Origin: Episyrphus balteatus
Lineage: Eukaryota; Arthropoda; Insecta; Diptera; Syrphidae
NCBI RefSeq assembly: GCF_945859705.1
Contig: NC_079138.1
Location: 9,111,328-9,175,327, forward strand
DNA: 64,000 nucleotides
Direction of reading: 5' to 3'
This document shows positions 44,950 through 56,041 of the stretch, one piece after another; the first letter of the stretch is position 1, and each line of letters starts with the position of its first letter. The position numbers and the translations under genes are program-made. The notes beneath the pieces were generated by a model. The model saw nothing but the letters and a program-made list of their open reading frames with translations. It did no database searches and was not told the origin of the DNA.

Positions 44950-45925
44950 CCTGAAAAGCTACAAAGATGCCGAATGTCTTTTCTGCAGTTGGTCATAAGG
45001 GCACGAGGACGTCCCAATTGAAGCCTGCCTGCAAATGGTGCCAGTCCTTGGAAGTATATCCGATATTCTGTTCTTCGCCAACGACAGCAGTTTCAATGGT
45101 TAGTTTCAATTATCAAACCGGCCTGACAGGAGCTGCTACGACACGTAATGTTTGCCCATTGCTAAAGCTGTTGCGTCAGCCGATCTGGAGTGGTAGTGTT
45201 CTCAAATACTCGTATGTTTCTTTCTAAAAAGGCATTAATAAGCACAACAACATCTTCTCTGCCGCCATACCAACACAAAATACACAGGCATCATCCTGAA
45301 TCTAGAAGAAGGTGAGCCAAACTTAAGTATTACTATTGATTTACTGATTTCAATTTTCAATTTCAAAGACAACAAGCACGGGGGAAAAATTGCGTGTTAC
45401 CTCTGGGTCAACCACAGACGAAGGAAGGCTCCTCAGCAGCTGACGAGTGCACTCACAACTTGAACTTGAGTAGGTACAAGTAATCACAACAAATCAATTT
45501 TTTGTGCATAATGAATCAAGAACTTATTTTGAGCCTCTGGATTTATTAATTATTGTTCGATAAATGTTTGCAGGATGTTTGAATCAAGGCCTAGGCTGAT
45601 AATAAACTGTGTTCCATTAAGTTTAAAGGCAAAGTTCCAAAAAGAAATTCGGACAAGTTGTTACACATCGTAAGTTGAAGTGCTTGGACAAGTTGTCGAC
45701 TGTTGTTGGGCTTATGACATGCTCCTTTAATACATTTTTCAATTTTATTGTATACTTATCCAAGAAGTTTGTCCCGATTTCTTCTATAGTTTGGTTCAGT
45801 TTAATTTCAGTTTAGGCAAATACAAAAATACAGCTTAACTGCTTTTATTTTAGAATGCAATAAAAATGAAAATTTAACTTCCCGATACCTTATATGGATT
45901 TTTTTTTTAATTTCAGATACTTTGT
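44950..45925. other. Unassigned interior of the Harbinger element
   Basis: Around 45015-45105 the + strand reads VPIEACLQMVPVLGSISDI and LFFANDSS in one frame, which has a protein-like look and could be another captured gene piece. I do not recognise it. The rest has no clear content. Confidence 0.3.
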
Positions 45926-46944
45926 TCGAACTCTGAAGATGATATTCATCGGCCATCGGTAGGTTTTTCAACACAAGAAAACGAGCCGCATCAGAATTAT
46001 ATTTATCTAAAACTAGAGATGCCTCAAGTCAACCAATTCCATCGTCAAAGATCCTCAAAGGTGATGATATATCCGCCTTGAAAAATGCTATCACTACCCG
46101 ATCGAGGAGCTCAAATCAAGCATCTGTATCCGGAGGCGTTTGTTTTCACTCAGATGAAAATGCGTAACTACGGATCGGCTTCAAAACAAGACTACTTCCA
46201 ATTAGTAGTAACACCCAATGTAGAAGGTGTTGCGCCCAATAAAATGTTAAAAATCAATGAGGATAATGTTCTACAGTTAGCGCTTTCTAACGCAATGAAT
46301 CCTCATGTTATGACAGAACGCCTTCAAAAATTTCAAAAAATCTTACTAGAACGCACTAAGAACGAGCATGAGAAGTTCTTGCGAAATCTAGATCCACCAA
46401 TTGTTTTGGACAAACAAAAGCTTACACGTTGGCATCCATCTTTCGATCTAGAAGAATGTCCCGACATCGAGTTAGGTAGCTTACCGCAGCCGCCAAATGT
46501 TGAAAAATATTCCTCGGCCAAGGATATTCTTTCGACTGCAAGAAATCTATTCAACTGTGCAACTCCACTGGAACGTGCTATGGAACGGTATGAGTCGAAA
46601 ACCACAGAGGAAAAGAATGAACTAAATCGTTACTGGAAAAAATACGTGCCAAACAGGCAGCCAAAGCCCTAGACGCAATGACACGGAGACCTTCGCAGGA
46701 TGAAGAAGCAACAATGTATAGTCGACTGCCGGAACTTGCTCGCCACCTTCGTAACGTTTTCATCACAGAAAAGAAAGGAGTTCTCACACTGGAGATAGTC
46801 ATCAAAAAAATCAACAAAAGTATGCCCACAATGGATCGCATTTCATGAAGTAAGGAAAACAATGTACTTGAAAATTTCAAAGGATATGGATATGGGAAAA
46901 GTTATCGAGAAGCTAGAATCAGTCGCCAATGAGAAGACTAAGTG
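45926..46944 (+). pseudogene. Cdt1: Cdt1 (double parked) pseudogene captured by Harbinger
   Basis: Cdt1 loads the MCM helicase at replication origins. Three blocks in gene order are present. Near 45961, RFFNTRKRAA resembles the N-terminal PIP-degron of fly Cdt1. From about 46106 to 46660 comes the central geminin/MCM-binding winged-helix region (QIKHLYPEAFVF, LTRWHPSFDLEECPDIELG, LPQPPNVEKYSSA). After a frameshift near 46655 follow RAKQAAKALDAMTRRPSQ and LARHLRNVFITEKKGVLTLE, a stop at 46846, and VRKTMYLKISKDMDMGKVI in another frame. Internal deletions and frameshifts make it non-functional, and no introns are evident. Confidence 0.85.
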
Positions 46945-47928
46945 ATCCATCATTTAAATCTGTCCTACAGAGGCTTAGTTTATTAAGTTTTTTTTAGAAA
47001 GTTATTATTAAAACAGTTTTTTTTTTTTGTTTCTATGCTAATTTGTTTAATGCCTTTCAATCATTTAGAATTCAATTAATTTATACTCTCATTTGCATTT
47101 TTTTATATATTATATTTCAAAATCGTTCATTTTTCCTCATTGTTGTCTTATAAAAATGTGTTAAATTCTAAGTTTTTGTATGTTTAATTAGTTCAGTTTG
47201 ACTTTTTATAATAAATTGACTTATAAACTAAATTTAATATTGAAATTCTGTTTGTATGTAGTATAAGCTTACATTTTATATTCTCTTGAAAAATAAACAT
47301 TGGACAAAAGAATGAAAGAAGGCGGACATGTAATGTTATATTTTTCAGTAAATGATGACTCCATGATGGAAAGGAAAGTTCGAAGTTAAATGGATTTATA
47401 TCAATAGCCAGTTTAGATAGATTATGATTTTTTAATAAACAACGATTCATAATAAATTGTTTGTTTTTGTATAGCTGACTTTTATTTTCTACGTTTTTTT
47501 AATACAAAAATACAAAATGTGGTTTTTTTTAGCTAGAGCTGCGCACTTCTAGGCTGATATTCTTAAGCTAAATGAAGCCTGTCTATATTTTGGAGAAAAT
47601 TTTGTATGAAAGCTTTTAGGGCCTTATTTTTCACTCTGAGTTGAACATAACTTGAGAATTTTTATATTATATTTATATTAAAAATTCGCAAGTTATGTTC
47701 AACTCCGAGTGAAAAAAATGGCTCTTAGTATACTAAATACTAGACTCTTACCTGCCGGAAGCACTCCTCGTCGGATGATTTTTTATTTAAACTAATGCTA
47801 AGAAAACAAATAAAAAATAGAAAAAGAAATTAAAAAAAATTGTGAATATGCGTATTAAAACTATTTTTAATTTTATTATTAAGAAGTATTTAACAAGGGT
47901 AAGTAAAAAAAGGTAATTGTTTGCTCTT
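46945..47928. other. Non-coding interior of the Harbinger element
   Basis: AT-rich, no gene; bases 47636-47725 include an inverted pair (gttgaacataacttg and its complement). Confidence 0.4.
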
Positions 47929-49145
47929 TCAGTTAAAACCTTCCTGATCTTCTTCTGACGAATCTACGTAGATAGATTTGGTAAAATTTGATGTGGGTAA
48001 CTTCAACTGTACTTCCATCATGCGGCATTCCAGCTGCTTCTGATAGTAGCTGATTTTTAAAATTTCGGATTTTAATTTTTCAGTTTCCGAAGAGGTGGAG
48101 TCATTTTGAAAGCTTCTTTTTTTTGAAGAGGGTGGCAAATTGGTTGGAGATGGTTCAATAACAATTGTTTGATTTTGTTGGTTATCTTGAACATCTCCGT
48201 TGCTCTCGTTTACACCAATCCCATATACAACCTACGAAATAAAAAAAAAATATTAAAGAAATAAGTACAAAACTGTGTTTTATATATTTAAGTCTTGTAC
48301 GGAGCTGCAGCGAAAAGAAAAATTTCATAATCTTTAAAGTCAACAGCGAACATGTTAAAAAAATACCATCGAGTATTGTGTGAAAGTGAAAATAATAATA
48401 AAAATAAAAATTTTAAAACAAAAACAAAAAATTAAATTTCATTTAAGATTTCGTTGTGCTTATTTGTATGGACAAATTTGTTTCGCCTCAGTTGCGTACT
48501 AGGCTTTAAGAAATATGTAGTTTGATGAATGTATTTTTGTAGGAAAAAAACACACAAAACTAAACAAATTAAAAAAAATAAAATTAACTTACATCGTCTC
48601 CTATGATGGCCAATATGACCTTATCGTTTTCATCTAAAAGGTCTTTGGATGTTGCTCCACCTACACCCGTCTTCTTCATGCGATCTATCTTCATCTAAAA
48701 TATTTATTAGAAAAATTGAATAAAGTGCTAGCTAAAATGAAAATAAATTTTACCAAGGAGGTTCGCCGCCAATTCTGCCACGTCGTTCTTTTGAATTTGT
48801 CGGCATCACTGTCTGCAGGGATAAGGCCAAAACTTATTGCCATACCTGCTATTTTTCTCCATTCATCCTGGATATCATTTTTGGTGTGAGTGGAACCTAT
48901 AAACTTTCCGAAAAGAACCTCTTTTTTAAGAAGCATTTCTTGTAAAACAAGAAGCTGCAATTCCTTGTCCGACTGAAAATTGAAAAAAAAAAAAATAATG
49001 ACAAAAACGTCGATTAATTTGATATTATGATTGATTATTTTAGTATATCGGCTGTTTACGATAGTTAGGTGTAATGTTAAATTATTGTTTATACGCAAAT
49101 TATAAAATTTAAACTCACTTTTTTGTATTTTCTCTTGAAACTCAT
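47929..49145 (-). CDS. Harbinger Myb/SANT-like DNA-binding protein
   Basis: Four exons on the minus strand with consensus splice sites: 49119-49145, 48754-48972, 48593-48694 and 47929-48231, all in phase; 216 aa. Exon 2 carries the Myb/SANT-like fold (ELQLLVLQEMLLKKEVLFG, then DIQDEWRKIAGMAISFG and TTWQNWRRTSL). A low-complexity middle and a C-terminal coiled coil follow. Harbinger transposases need such a partner for nuclear import and binding to the ends. It is transcribed toward the transposase gene. The exon model is my inference from splice signals and frame. Confidence 0.8.
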
Positions 49146-49656
49146 TTTTGCGCTTTTACTTACATCAAAAAAGTCTGCTGTTTGAAATGTATGAAGAATT
49201 TACTGTTATTTGTATCAAAACAATGTATGACAATAGTCTATGAAACAGAATCATACATTATTGGAATACTTCCAGTCGATTCCGCGTTCATACATTGATG
49301 TATGACAGTTCTTCATACAACAATTTTATGAAACAGAAATAATACATCAGAACTGTCAAAATCATACAATGTATGTAATGTATTATCTATGAAATAGGCC
49401 CCTGATGGCCGAATCATATTTTTCGTTCACACACATCAGACAATTTTCATCAAAACCCATTTTTCAGCTTATTTTTAATATATCTTTACCCTATTCTGCT
49501 CTCAAATTAGAGAGAATGGATTTATCACTGTCTGCCGGACAGACATGTCGTTTTTTGAAAACCATCCCGCAAACTGGACAGGCCGTCGGATGAGTGTTTA
49601 CATTATCTTAACAGCATCAGACAGGGTTCGGACTTTACTTCGATCGAAGTAGATTT

Positions 49657-51071
49657 AGGGTAAGGCGAGGAGGTCTCGACATGTAGGAGGTTTCATCAAA
49701 CTCAAATTTCTCCCTTCCTTTACATTTGATTGAAACGATTACTACCTATATTTAACGCTTCGAAGTATACCATTTTATTTTCCTTTATTCTGTTCAATTA
49801 CTGTAATTGCGGAACAAATTATTTCGTATTTTGTTTTTTGTGAAGTGCAGATGTAATTTTTCTTGGTGAGTTCTTAAGCGATACTTTTTTTTGTTTTAAG
49901 TTTTTGAATGCGATTTGTTGATAAATAAATTAGGTAAATAATAGTGTTCTAATAATTGTAATCATTTAACGTGAATATCAATGTGTAAATTTTCTAAATA
50001 AATTTATTAATTGTCTTGTGTTGAAGGAGGTTTCGGCATGTTTTGCGTAGGAGGTTTAGTCAAAATGTAGGAACATCCTTATTTTATTCTTATAGTACGT
50101 TTTAGCTTTTTTTCATATTAAAACCTGTATAACCTTTCAGTGAAAATAACACAAAAATAAAAAAGTAGGTATCCTTATCCTGAGAAGACATTTGATAAGT
50201 TAGTCATGCTAGAAGCAGAGGCTACGTTTAGCTGCTGGGGTCCCGGAGCAAAACTAAATTTGGGCCCCTTTGCTCTTTATTTTTCTTTGTAAGAAAATGT
50301 AAGTTTCCTTTTATTTTTGTTTACCTTAGGTATTCAACATTTTGTACCTTGTTTCGGCCAGTTTTTATTTCAATTTAAAGTTTAATAAGTGCACTTCTGG
50401 TTCGATTTACCAATGAAGAAAGATTTAAAACTGACTTTGTGGAGCGTTTTTTTTCACCGGAGCCCTTTTTTTACTTGAATATTTTAAAAAACGTTCAAAT
50501 GACAAAGCAAATTAGAAAAAGATATATTTTTTTTAATTTCTCAATTGGCTTAAGCAAACTTAAAGAGCACTTTTTTAATTTAAAATTGGAACAAAAATTT
50601 ACTCGTAGGAGTAAAAAATTAATTTTTGCACAGCAAATGAGCATAACTAGCTAGAGTTCTTGAGATTGAATTTTTCAGACTCCTCATTCATTTTTTTTAG
50701 AACCCAATAAAGGTTACGAGTTCCCACCTATTGTATGGTTAGCCAAAGAGACCCCTAATTTGAATTTCTCATGTTCCTGGTGATTCGTCGATAAGTAATT
50801 TTTTGAACTGACGGAACCTCCTATGGCATGATGAAACCTCCTACTTAAAAGTCGGAACCTCCTACAAGGTAGGATGTTTCGTCACTTTTTCTTTATTTAC
50901 TAATTTACAATAAACTTTGATATGGGTAGTAATTTACTTACTAAAATTTGTTTTTGAATGAGCTTAAACCTTAATAAAAGCATTTTATGTAAAAAGATGG
51001 CTATTTATAAAAGGAAGTTCTTAATTTTTAACAATATCCGTTAACGTGTCAAAACCTCCTCGCCCTACCCT
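49657..51071. mobile_element. TA-type MITE with aggaggt repeats
   Basis: Ends gggtaaggcgaggaggt and acctcctcgccctaccc, TA on each side. The word aggaggttt or its complement recurs at about 49686, 50026, 50050, 50816, 50840, 50861 and 51055. No ORF. Confidence 0.7.
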
Positions 51072-51778
51072 ACTTCGATTTTGGGAAAAAAATAAAATCT
51101 ACTTCCCTACTTCTCTTTTTCAGGATCTACTTCTATTTCTTGATTGAAAAATATTTTTCAAATAATAAATTTAGAGAAAGGGATTTAACTTCAATTTTAA
51201 ATCTGGTCGAGGCATTGAGAAATAAAGCTCAACTGAAATCTCAAATGATGAATGGAGGTCAATTATTCTTCGAATTCAAGATATAAATAAAGTTTATCAA
51301 AGTAATTTTGACTGATTTTGGAGAATTCCTGATCAAAAATTTGTTAGATTATGCTGAATTAACCGTTTTACCCCAAAGCACCGTTATAGCCTTTTCACAC
51401 CAAGCCAAAAACGCGGTTTTTGCGAAAAACCCCAAAAACCTATATCAAAAACACAAGTTTTTCCATACATTTTTCATAAACCACAAGTTTTCGTAAAACA
51501 CAAGTTTTTGGTTAAACTCGTCAAAAACCTGAAAATGAAAACATTCAACTCCAAACGAAATAACCAAACAAACCTTTTGAGAAATTCAGCAACAATTCAG
51601 CACACAAAAAAAAAGAACTGACAGCAGACAAAAAAAAAGAACTGACAGGCAAAGATAACTAGTTGTTTTACAAATGCGGTTTGTTAATTTTTTTTGATAA
51701 TATAAATCAAATTCGTTTTTTTATTTCTTTCATTAATTACAGAAAATGGCATAGCAAAAAAAAAAAACAAAAAACAAA

Positions 51779-51874
51779 ATGATGTGGGGGACCAAAGATG
51801 AGGAGTTCCTGTTGGAACTTTGTCTAAAGAATTTGAGAGGCGGCCAATTTATTATTCTCTCTATATTAAAATGA
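51779..51874 (+). pseudogene. Myb/SANT-like ORF fragment
   Basis: 31 codons starting MMWGTKDEEFLLELCLKN, like the first helix of Myb/SANT-like or MADF proteins carried by Harbinger elements; ends at an early stop. Confidence 0.4.
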
Positions 51875-52120
51875 AACTACATAATTTAACGACCAAATAA
51901 ATAAAATTGTATTTAAATTGTCAGAGTTTATTTTATTTGATCAATTTTGTGAGCTCAAGCTGTTACTCAAGTTGTTACAACAAAAATAAATAAATCCCAC
52001 TGAAAACTTGACATTTGGATGTCAAAACATTATAAACGTCAAACAAAAACCTGTTTTTTTTTTTTTTTAATTGAATTTATTAGTTTCAATGAAACTCTTA
52101 AAAAATAATTTACAATAAAA

Positions 52121-54928
52121 TTATAACAAATTATTATATAATATTAATTTTAGACGTGTTTTTATGACATTTAAATTACTCAAATTTTTTATTTCATTAG
52201 GAAGAAGATTAAAAAGTTGCAGGCCTTTGTAAAAAATGTTGTTTTGAGTATGACTTCTTCTATAGAGCGGTAGTCGAAAATCACCAATGTTCCGAAGGGC
52301 GTACCTGTCATTAGTAACATATTGTACATTATTCTGTAAATAGACTGGATAAAGATTTAATTTTATTTTAAAAATCATAATTAAAACGTTAAATTTTAGT
52401 CGCTGAGTAACATTTAGCCACTTTAGGGATTGTAACATATCTACTATTGCAGTTAATCTATCACACTTTAAAACAACTCTCATCGCTCGGTTTTGAAGCA
52501 CTTGTAATTTATTCTGGTTTTGAATGGAAGACATATATATGATGGAAGAGCAATAATTGAAATGAGGAAATATAGTAGTGTTATATATGGTTACGGCACA
52601 GTTTTTTGATATATATTTTCTTATCCTTGAAAGGAATCCAATTTTTTGTGAGATTTTTGAACACAATTTCGAAGTATGAAAGTCAAATTTTAATTTATTG
52701 TCAATATACACACCTAAATATTTCATTTCATTTACACACTCAATGATTTCATTGTTTATTTGAATGTTCACTCCTGAATTACCATTTATGCACATGCATT
52801 TTGTCTTTCGAATATTCACCATTAGTTTGTTTATACACAGCCAATTATAAATTGCATTAAGTTCTTGTTGAAGAATAATTTCACATTCGTCACTATTTTT
52901 ACCACTTGTGTATATTAAGGTATCATCAGCAAATAAACATATTTTACAACTTGTCAAGGAGTTTCCAATATCGTTTATGTACAGCAAAAAGAGCAAAACA
53001 CCCAGAACTGATCCTTGTGGGACACCAATGGGGATCAGCTTGGAGCTGGAATAAGTGCCATTTACTTTTACTCTTTGCATCCTGCCTGACAAGTAGCTCT
53101 TGAACCAGTTTAGCTCGTTATCCCGTATTCCATATTTATAAAGCTTTTTAATTAATATTTCTCGGTCTATTGTTTCGAACGCTCGTTTGAAATCTAAGAA
53201 AACAGCCAAAGTTGTATTACCCTTTTCCATTTCCTTTTTCCACTCATTTATAACGAAACTAATAGACGTTTCACACGAATGGGCTCGTCTAAAACCGGAC
53301 TGTTCAACGCATATTATTGTCCTTTCTTCAATAAAAGATGTAAGTTGTTTACAGACTATGACTTCCAGTATTTTTTCATATGTAGGTAACATATTTATTG
53401 GCCTCCAATCTTCAGGACTATTAGCGTTTTTAACTTTGTCTACCGGCACAATGTCAGCAACTTTCCAACTTTCAGGAAACGACCCTTCATTTAGCGATGA
53501 GTTTATTATTTTTAGGAGTGGAGGAAAAATGATTTCTTTGCATTCGAGGATCATTTTACAGTTTAAACCATAGCTATCATTTTTTGCGTTTACTGATTTC
53601 ACCGTCGCTTCAAGTATTTGATCATCAATTTGCTCAAACTTAAATGCATCATCATACAAGGCAAAATTGTCAGTGTACTGAACACTTGGAATATTACTGT
53701 TTATTTCTAAAACACTTTCAATAAAAAAATTATTTAAACCATTCGCAATATCGATATTACTTTTCAAAATAGTCCCATTTATTTCCAAATTGTTAAATGT
53801 ACTTTTTTGATCTTTGAATATTTGACTTTTTAATACTTTCCACATACCCTTTTGATCGCCAGCCTTTTCATTTATTTTGGATTCGATGTATTTTTTCTTT
53901 GCCTGAACACACATATTTTTATAAGAATTTCTCGAGATTTTATAAATATTCCAATCTTCCAAAAGGTTAGTGAAAACTGCCCTATCATGTAAACGAATTT
54001 TTTCGGATCTATAAATCATCAATTCATCATCATACCACTCCGCACACTTTTTATCTACTATTATATTTTTAGTTAATTTTAATAAAGAATTCTTTATTGC
54101 TGCCTCAAATTTCACTGAATAGTCATTTAAATTATCCTCCGCATTTTCATTAAAACAGTTTTTGAATTCATTTATAAATTTATTTTTTTCATATTTCACA
54201 TACTTTATTGTGTTTGGTTTGCAAGGAACTGACAGTCTTGTATAAATTTTAATGAACAAAGATTCATGATCAGACATTTTCCAATCATTTCGCACTTTAA
54301 CATCTGCTCTAAGGGTAAAGTCAGTCATCACATAATCAATAAGTGTTTTTGAATGCTGTGTTATCCTGGTTGGTTCTTTAACTATTTGTTGAAGACCAAT
54401 AAGATATTCAAATTGCTTTACATGATTCAATTCATAATTATTTATGTTAAAGTAATCTATGTTAAAATCACCAGCTATTACAAAATATTCATTTTCATTT
54501 ATGTTTTTGGGAATCCATTCATTAAGAACATCAAAAAATTGAATAACACTGAGAGTTTCAGATCTGTAAATTAAAATCATATTCCACACTTCACTTCCAT
54601 ACGCTATAGTAACTGATATAATCCAGATTTTTTTGTCTATCACTAATGAGGTTTTATATGTTGATTTAAGTCCTTCTTTAACGTATATTGAAACACCACC
54701 AGTGTACCGCGAACTTGACATGCAGTCATATCTTCTATAACCAGTTAAACAAACTTCACAACTGGCTATACTATCAGTCAGATGTGTTTCAGTTACTAAG
54801 ATAAAGTCAAGGTTGTTTTTAGCAACAATATCCTCAATTAATGTAAAATTTCCCGTTAACCCTTGTACATTCAAAAATAACCCATTAAAAAATGAAATTG
54901 AATTTTCGGGAGATTGTTCTTTTAATTG
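52121..54928 (-). CDS. LINE ORF2: endonuclease and reverse transcriptase
   Basis: In frame with ORF1, beginning at the codon after its UAG. Endonuclease of the APE type (LNVQGL, TETHL, GDFNIDYF, SDHESLF) and RT (AVFLDFKRAFETID, GVPQGSVLGVLLF, FADD at about 52922-52933) are complete. There is no methionine from the UAG to residue about 70, past the catalytic N and E of the endonuclease, so an independent AUG start would lose active-site residues. Expression as an ORF1-ORF2 readthrough product is therefore likely. Confidence 0.92.
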   Translation of the reverse strand, partial: QLKEQSPENSISFFNGLFLNVQGLTGNFTLIEDIVAKNNLDFILVTETHLTDSIASCEVCLTGYRRYDCMSSSRYTGGVSIYVKEGLKSTYKTSLVIDKKIWIISVTIAYGSEVWNMILIYRSETLSVIQFFDVLNEWIPKNINENEYFVIAGDFNIDYFNINNYELNHVKQFEYLIGLQQIVKEPTRITQHSKTLIDYVMTDFTLRADVKVRNDWKMSDHESLFIKIYTRLSVPCKPNTIKYVKYEKNKFINEFKNCFNENAEDNLNDYSVKFEAAIKNSLLKLTKNIIVDKKCAEWYDDELMIYRSEKIRLHDRAVFTNLLEDWNIYKISRNSYKNMCVQAKKKYIESKINEKAGDQKGMWKVLKSQIFKDQKSTFNNLEINGTILKSNIDIANGLNNFFIESVLEINSNIPSVQYTDNFALYDDAFKFEQIDDQILEATVKSVNAKNDSYGLNCKMILECKEIIFPPLLKIINSSLNEGSFPESWKVADIVPVDKVKNANSPEDWRPINMLPTYEKILEVIVCKQLTSFIEERTIICVEQSGFRRAHSCETSISFVINEWKKEMEKGNTTLAVFLDFKRAFETIDREILIKKLYKYGIRDNELNWFKSYLSGRMQRVKVNGTYSSSKLIPIGVPQGSVLGVLLFLLYINDIGNSLTSCKICLFADDTLIYTSGKNSDECEIILQQELNAIYNWLCINKLMVNIRKTKCMCINGNSGVNIQINNEIIECVNEMKYLGVYIDNKLKFDFHTSKLCSKISQKIGFLSRIRKYISKNCAVTIYNTTIFPHFNYCSSIIYMSSIQNQNKLQVLQNRAMRVVLKCDRLTAIVDMLQSLKWLNVTQRLKFNVLIMIFKIKLNLYPVYLQNNVQYVTNDRYALRNIGDFRLPLYRRSHTQNNIFYKGLQLFNLLPNEIKNLSNLNVIKTRLKLILYNNLL

Positions 54929-54931
54929 CTA
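54923..54931 (-). promoter_or_regulatory. Leaky stop context UAG CAA UUA
   Basis: Minus strand reads tag caa tta at the end of ORF1. UAG followed by CAR YYA is the known readthrough context of tobamovirus replicase genes. ORF2 continues in the same frame. Confidence 0.7.
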
Positions 54932-56041
54932 ATAAAAGGTACGACTCCTCTTCGCCTCGAGCTTTTTTAAGTAAACTGGACAATTATAGTCTAAAGTTTT
55001 GTGGGTAACGTCTAGATTCAAATTTAATCTATCATTTGCCAACTTGCAATTCACGCATTCAAGTTTTTCTGATTCTACACAATTTCGAGAGTCATGCTCA
55101 CCACTGCACTTTCTACAAACCGATTTATTTGTACATTCTTTTGATTCATGATTGAAACCTAAACAATTAAAGCATCTTTTTACTTTTAAATCTTCATAAA
55201 TGTTGCACCGATCCCAACCAATGTTTACTTTCCCTACGCCCATGGCTTCTTGGAAGCTTTTAGAATCCAATTCCACCACTGCGTTGCAATATTCAATGTA
55301 TTTGCCATTCTTCTTTTTATTTACTTTCATCACTTTGACGCATTTGATTTCACCTTCACTCAATGTTTTGTTTTGTGCTTTAAGCCTTTTCTCAACTTCT
55401 TCTTCACTCATTTCATCACTCAGACCGGTAATAAATAATTTGGGTTTTTTTAGTATTGGTACTTTAACATCATATGTATTACCAAGTTCTTTTTCAACAG
55501 CTAATTTTACTTTGTCTCTTTCTCCCTCACTATCACACATGATTTCAACTACACCATTGTTTCTTGCAGCTATATTACTAATTATTAAGTTAGAAGGGTC
55601 AACATGACTTTTCAAATCTTCCTTTGTTTTTTTACCACTTTGCTTTTCTTTAGGTTTAACAATAACGGGTGGACATTTTTGCAATTGACTTGCATATGTT
55701 CCCGTTTTCTCTTCACTTTGTTGTTGACATTCACCACTATTTAGTGTATTTAACTTTTCAATTATTTCGTTTACCAATTTTTCTTGTTTCACGGCACTCT
55801 CTTTATTTGCATTTACTGACTGTAAAATATCTTCAAGTGATTTTTGGATTGCACTTTTTTTATCTAAGCAGTCGTCACAGATAAAAGCAATATTTTTATG
55901 TGATCTTACAGCATTTAAATCATATTCAGGCAAGCCAGTACACTTGTCATGAAATAAAGCTTCACAAAATCCACTACATTTTACTTTCATTTTTGTTTTT
56001 CCCGTGAATTTGTCGCCGCACTTCTTACAGTTTTCTTCCAT
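54929..56041 (-). CDS. LINE ORF1: PHD-finger and zinc-knuckle protein, 370 aa
   Basis: Nucleic-acid-binding ORF1 protein. Residues 5-60 form a C4HC3 PHD-like finger (CKKCGDKF, CSGFCEALFHDKC, CDDCLDKK). A coiled-coil-like stretch follows at about 65-100, then an RRM-like middle (KLFITGLSDEMSEEEVEKR), and gag knuckles near residues 288-335 (CFNCLGFNHESKEC, CRKCSGEHDSRNC). PHD-carrying ORF1 proteins are typical of CR1-group LINEs. Starts at the first ATG of the element; ends with UAG at 54929. Confidence 0.88.
   Translation of the reverse strand: MEENCKKCGDKFTGKTKMKVKCSGFCEALFHDKCTGLPEYDLNAVRSHKNIAFICDDCLDKKSAIQKSLEDILQSVNANKESAVKQEKLVNEIIEKLNTLNSGECQQQSEEKTGTYASQLQKCPPVIVKPKEKQSGKKTKEDLKSHVDPSNLIISNIAARNNGVVEIMCDSEGERDKVKLAVEKELGNTYDVKVPILKKPKLFITGLSDEMSEEEVEKRLKAQNKTLSEGEIKCVKVMKVNKKKNGKYIEYCNAVVELDSKSFQEAMGVGKVNIGWDRCNIYEDLKVKRCFNCLGFNHESKECTNKSVCRKCSGEHDSRNCVESEKLECVNCKLANDRLNLNLDVTHKTLDYNCPVYLKKLEAKRSRTFY

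Larger units (their letters stand above)
43558..49401. mobile_element. PIF/Harbinger transposon, complete, with captured host sequence
   Basis: 5844 bp, ends ggccctatttcatagat and the complement of atctatgaaataggccc, 3-bp duplication ctg (43555-43557 and 49402-49404). Both subterminal regions carry repeated tacatca/catacat and ctgtttcata words. It holds a transposase gene (+), a Myb/SANT gene (-) and a Cdt1 pseudogene. Both transposon genes look intact, so it may be autonomous or recently so. Confidence 0.9.

Noticed and set aside
52121..54874. ORF2 starting independently at the ttg codon at 54874
   Set aside because: The codon is TTG, not ATG, and the frame is open upstream to the ORF1 stop; non-AUG initiation is possible but less economical than readthrough.
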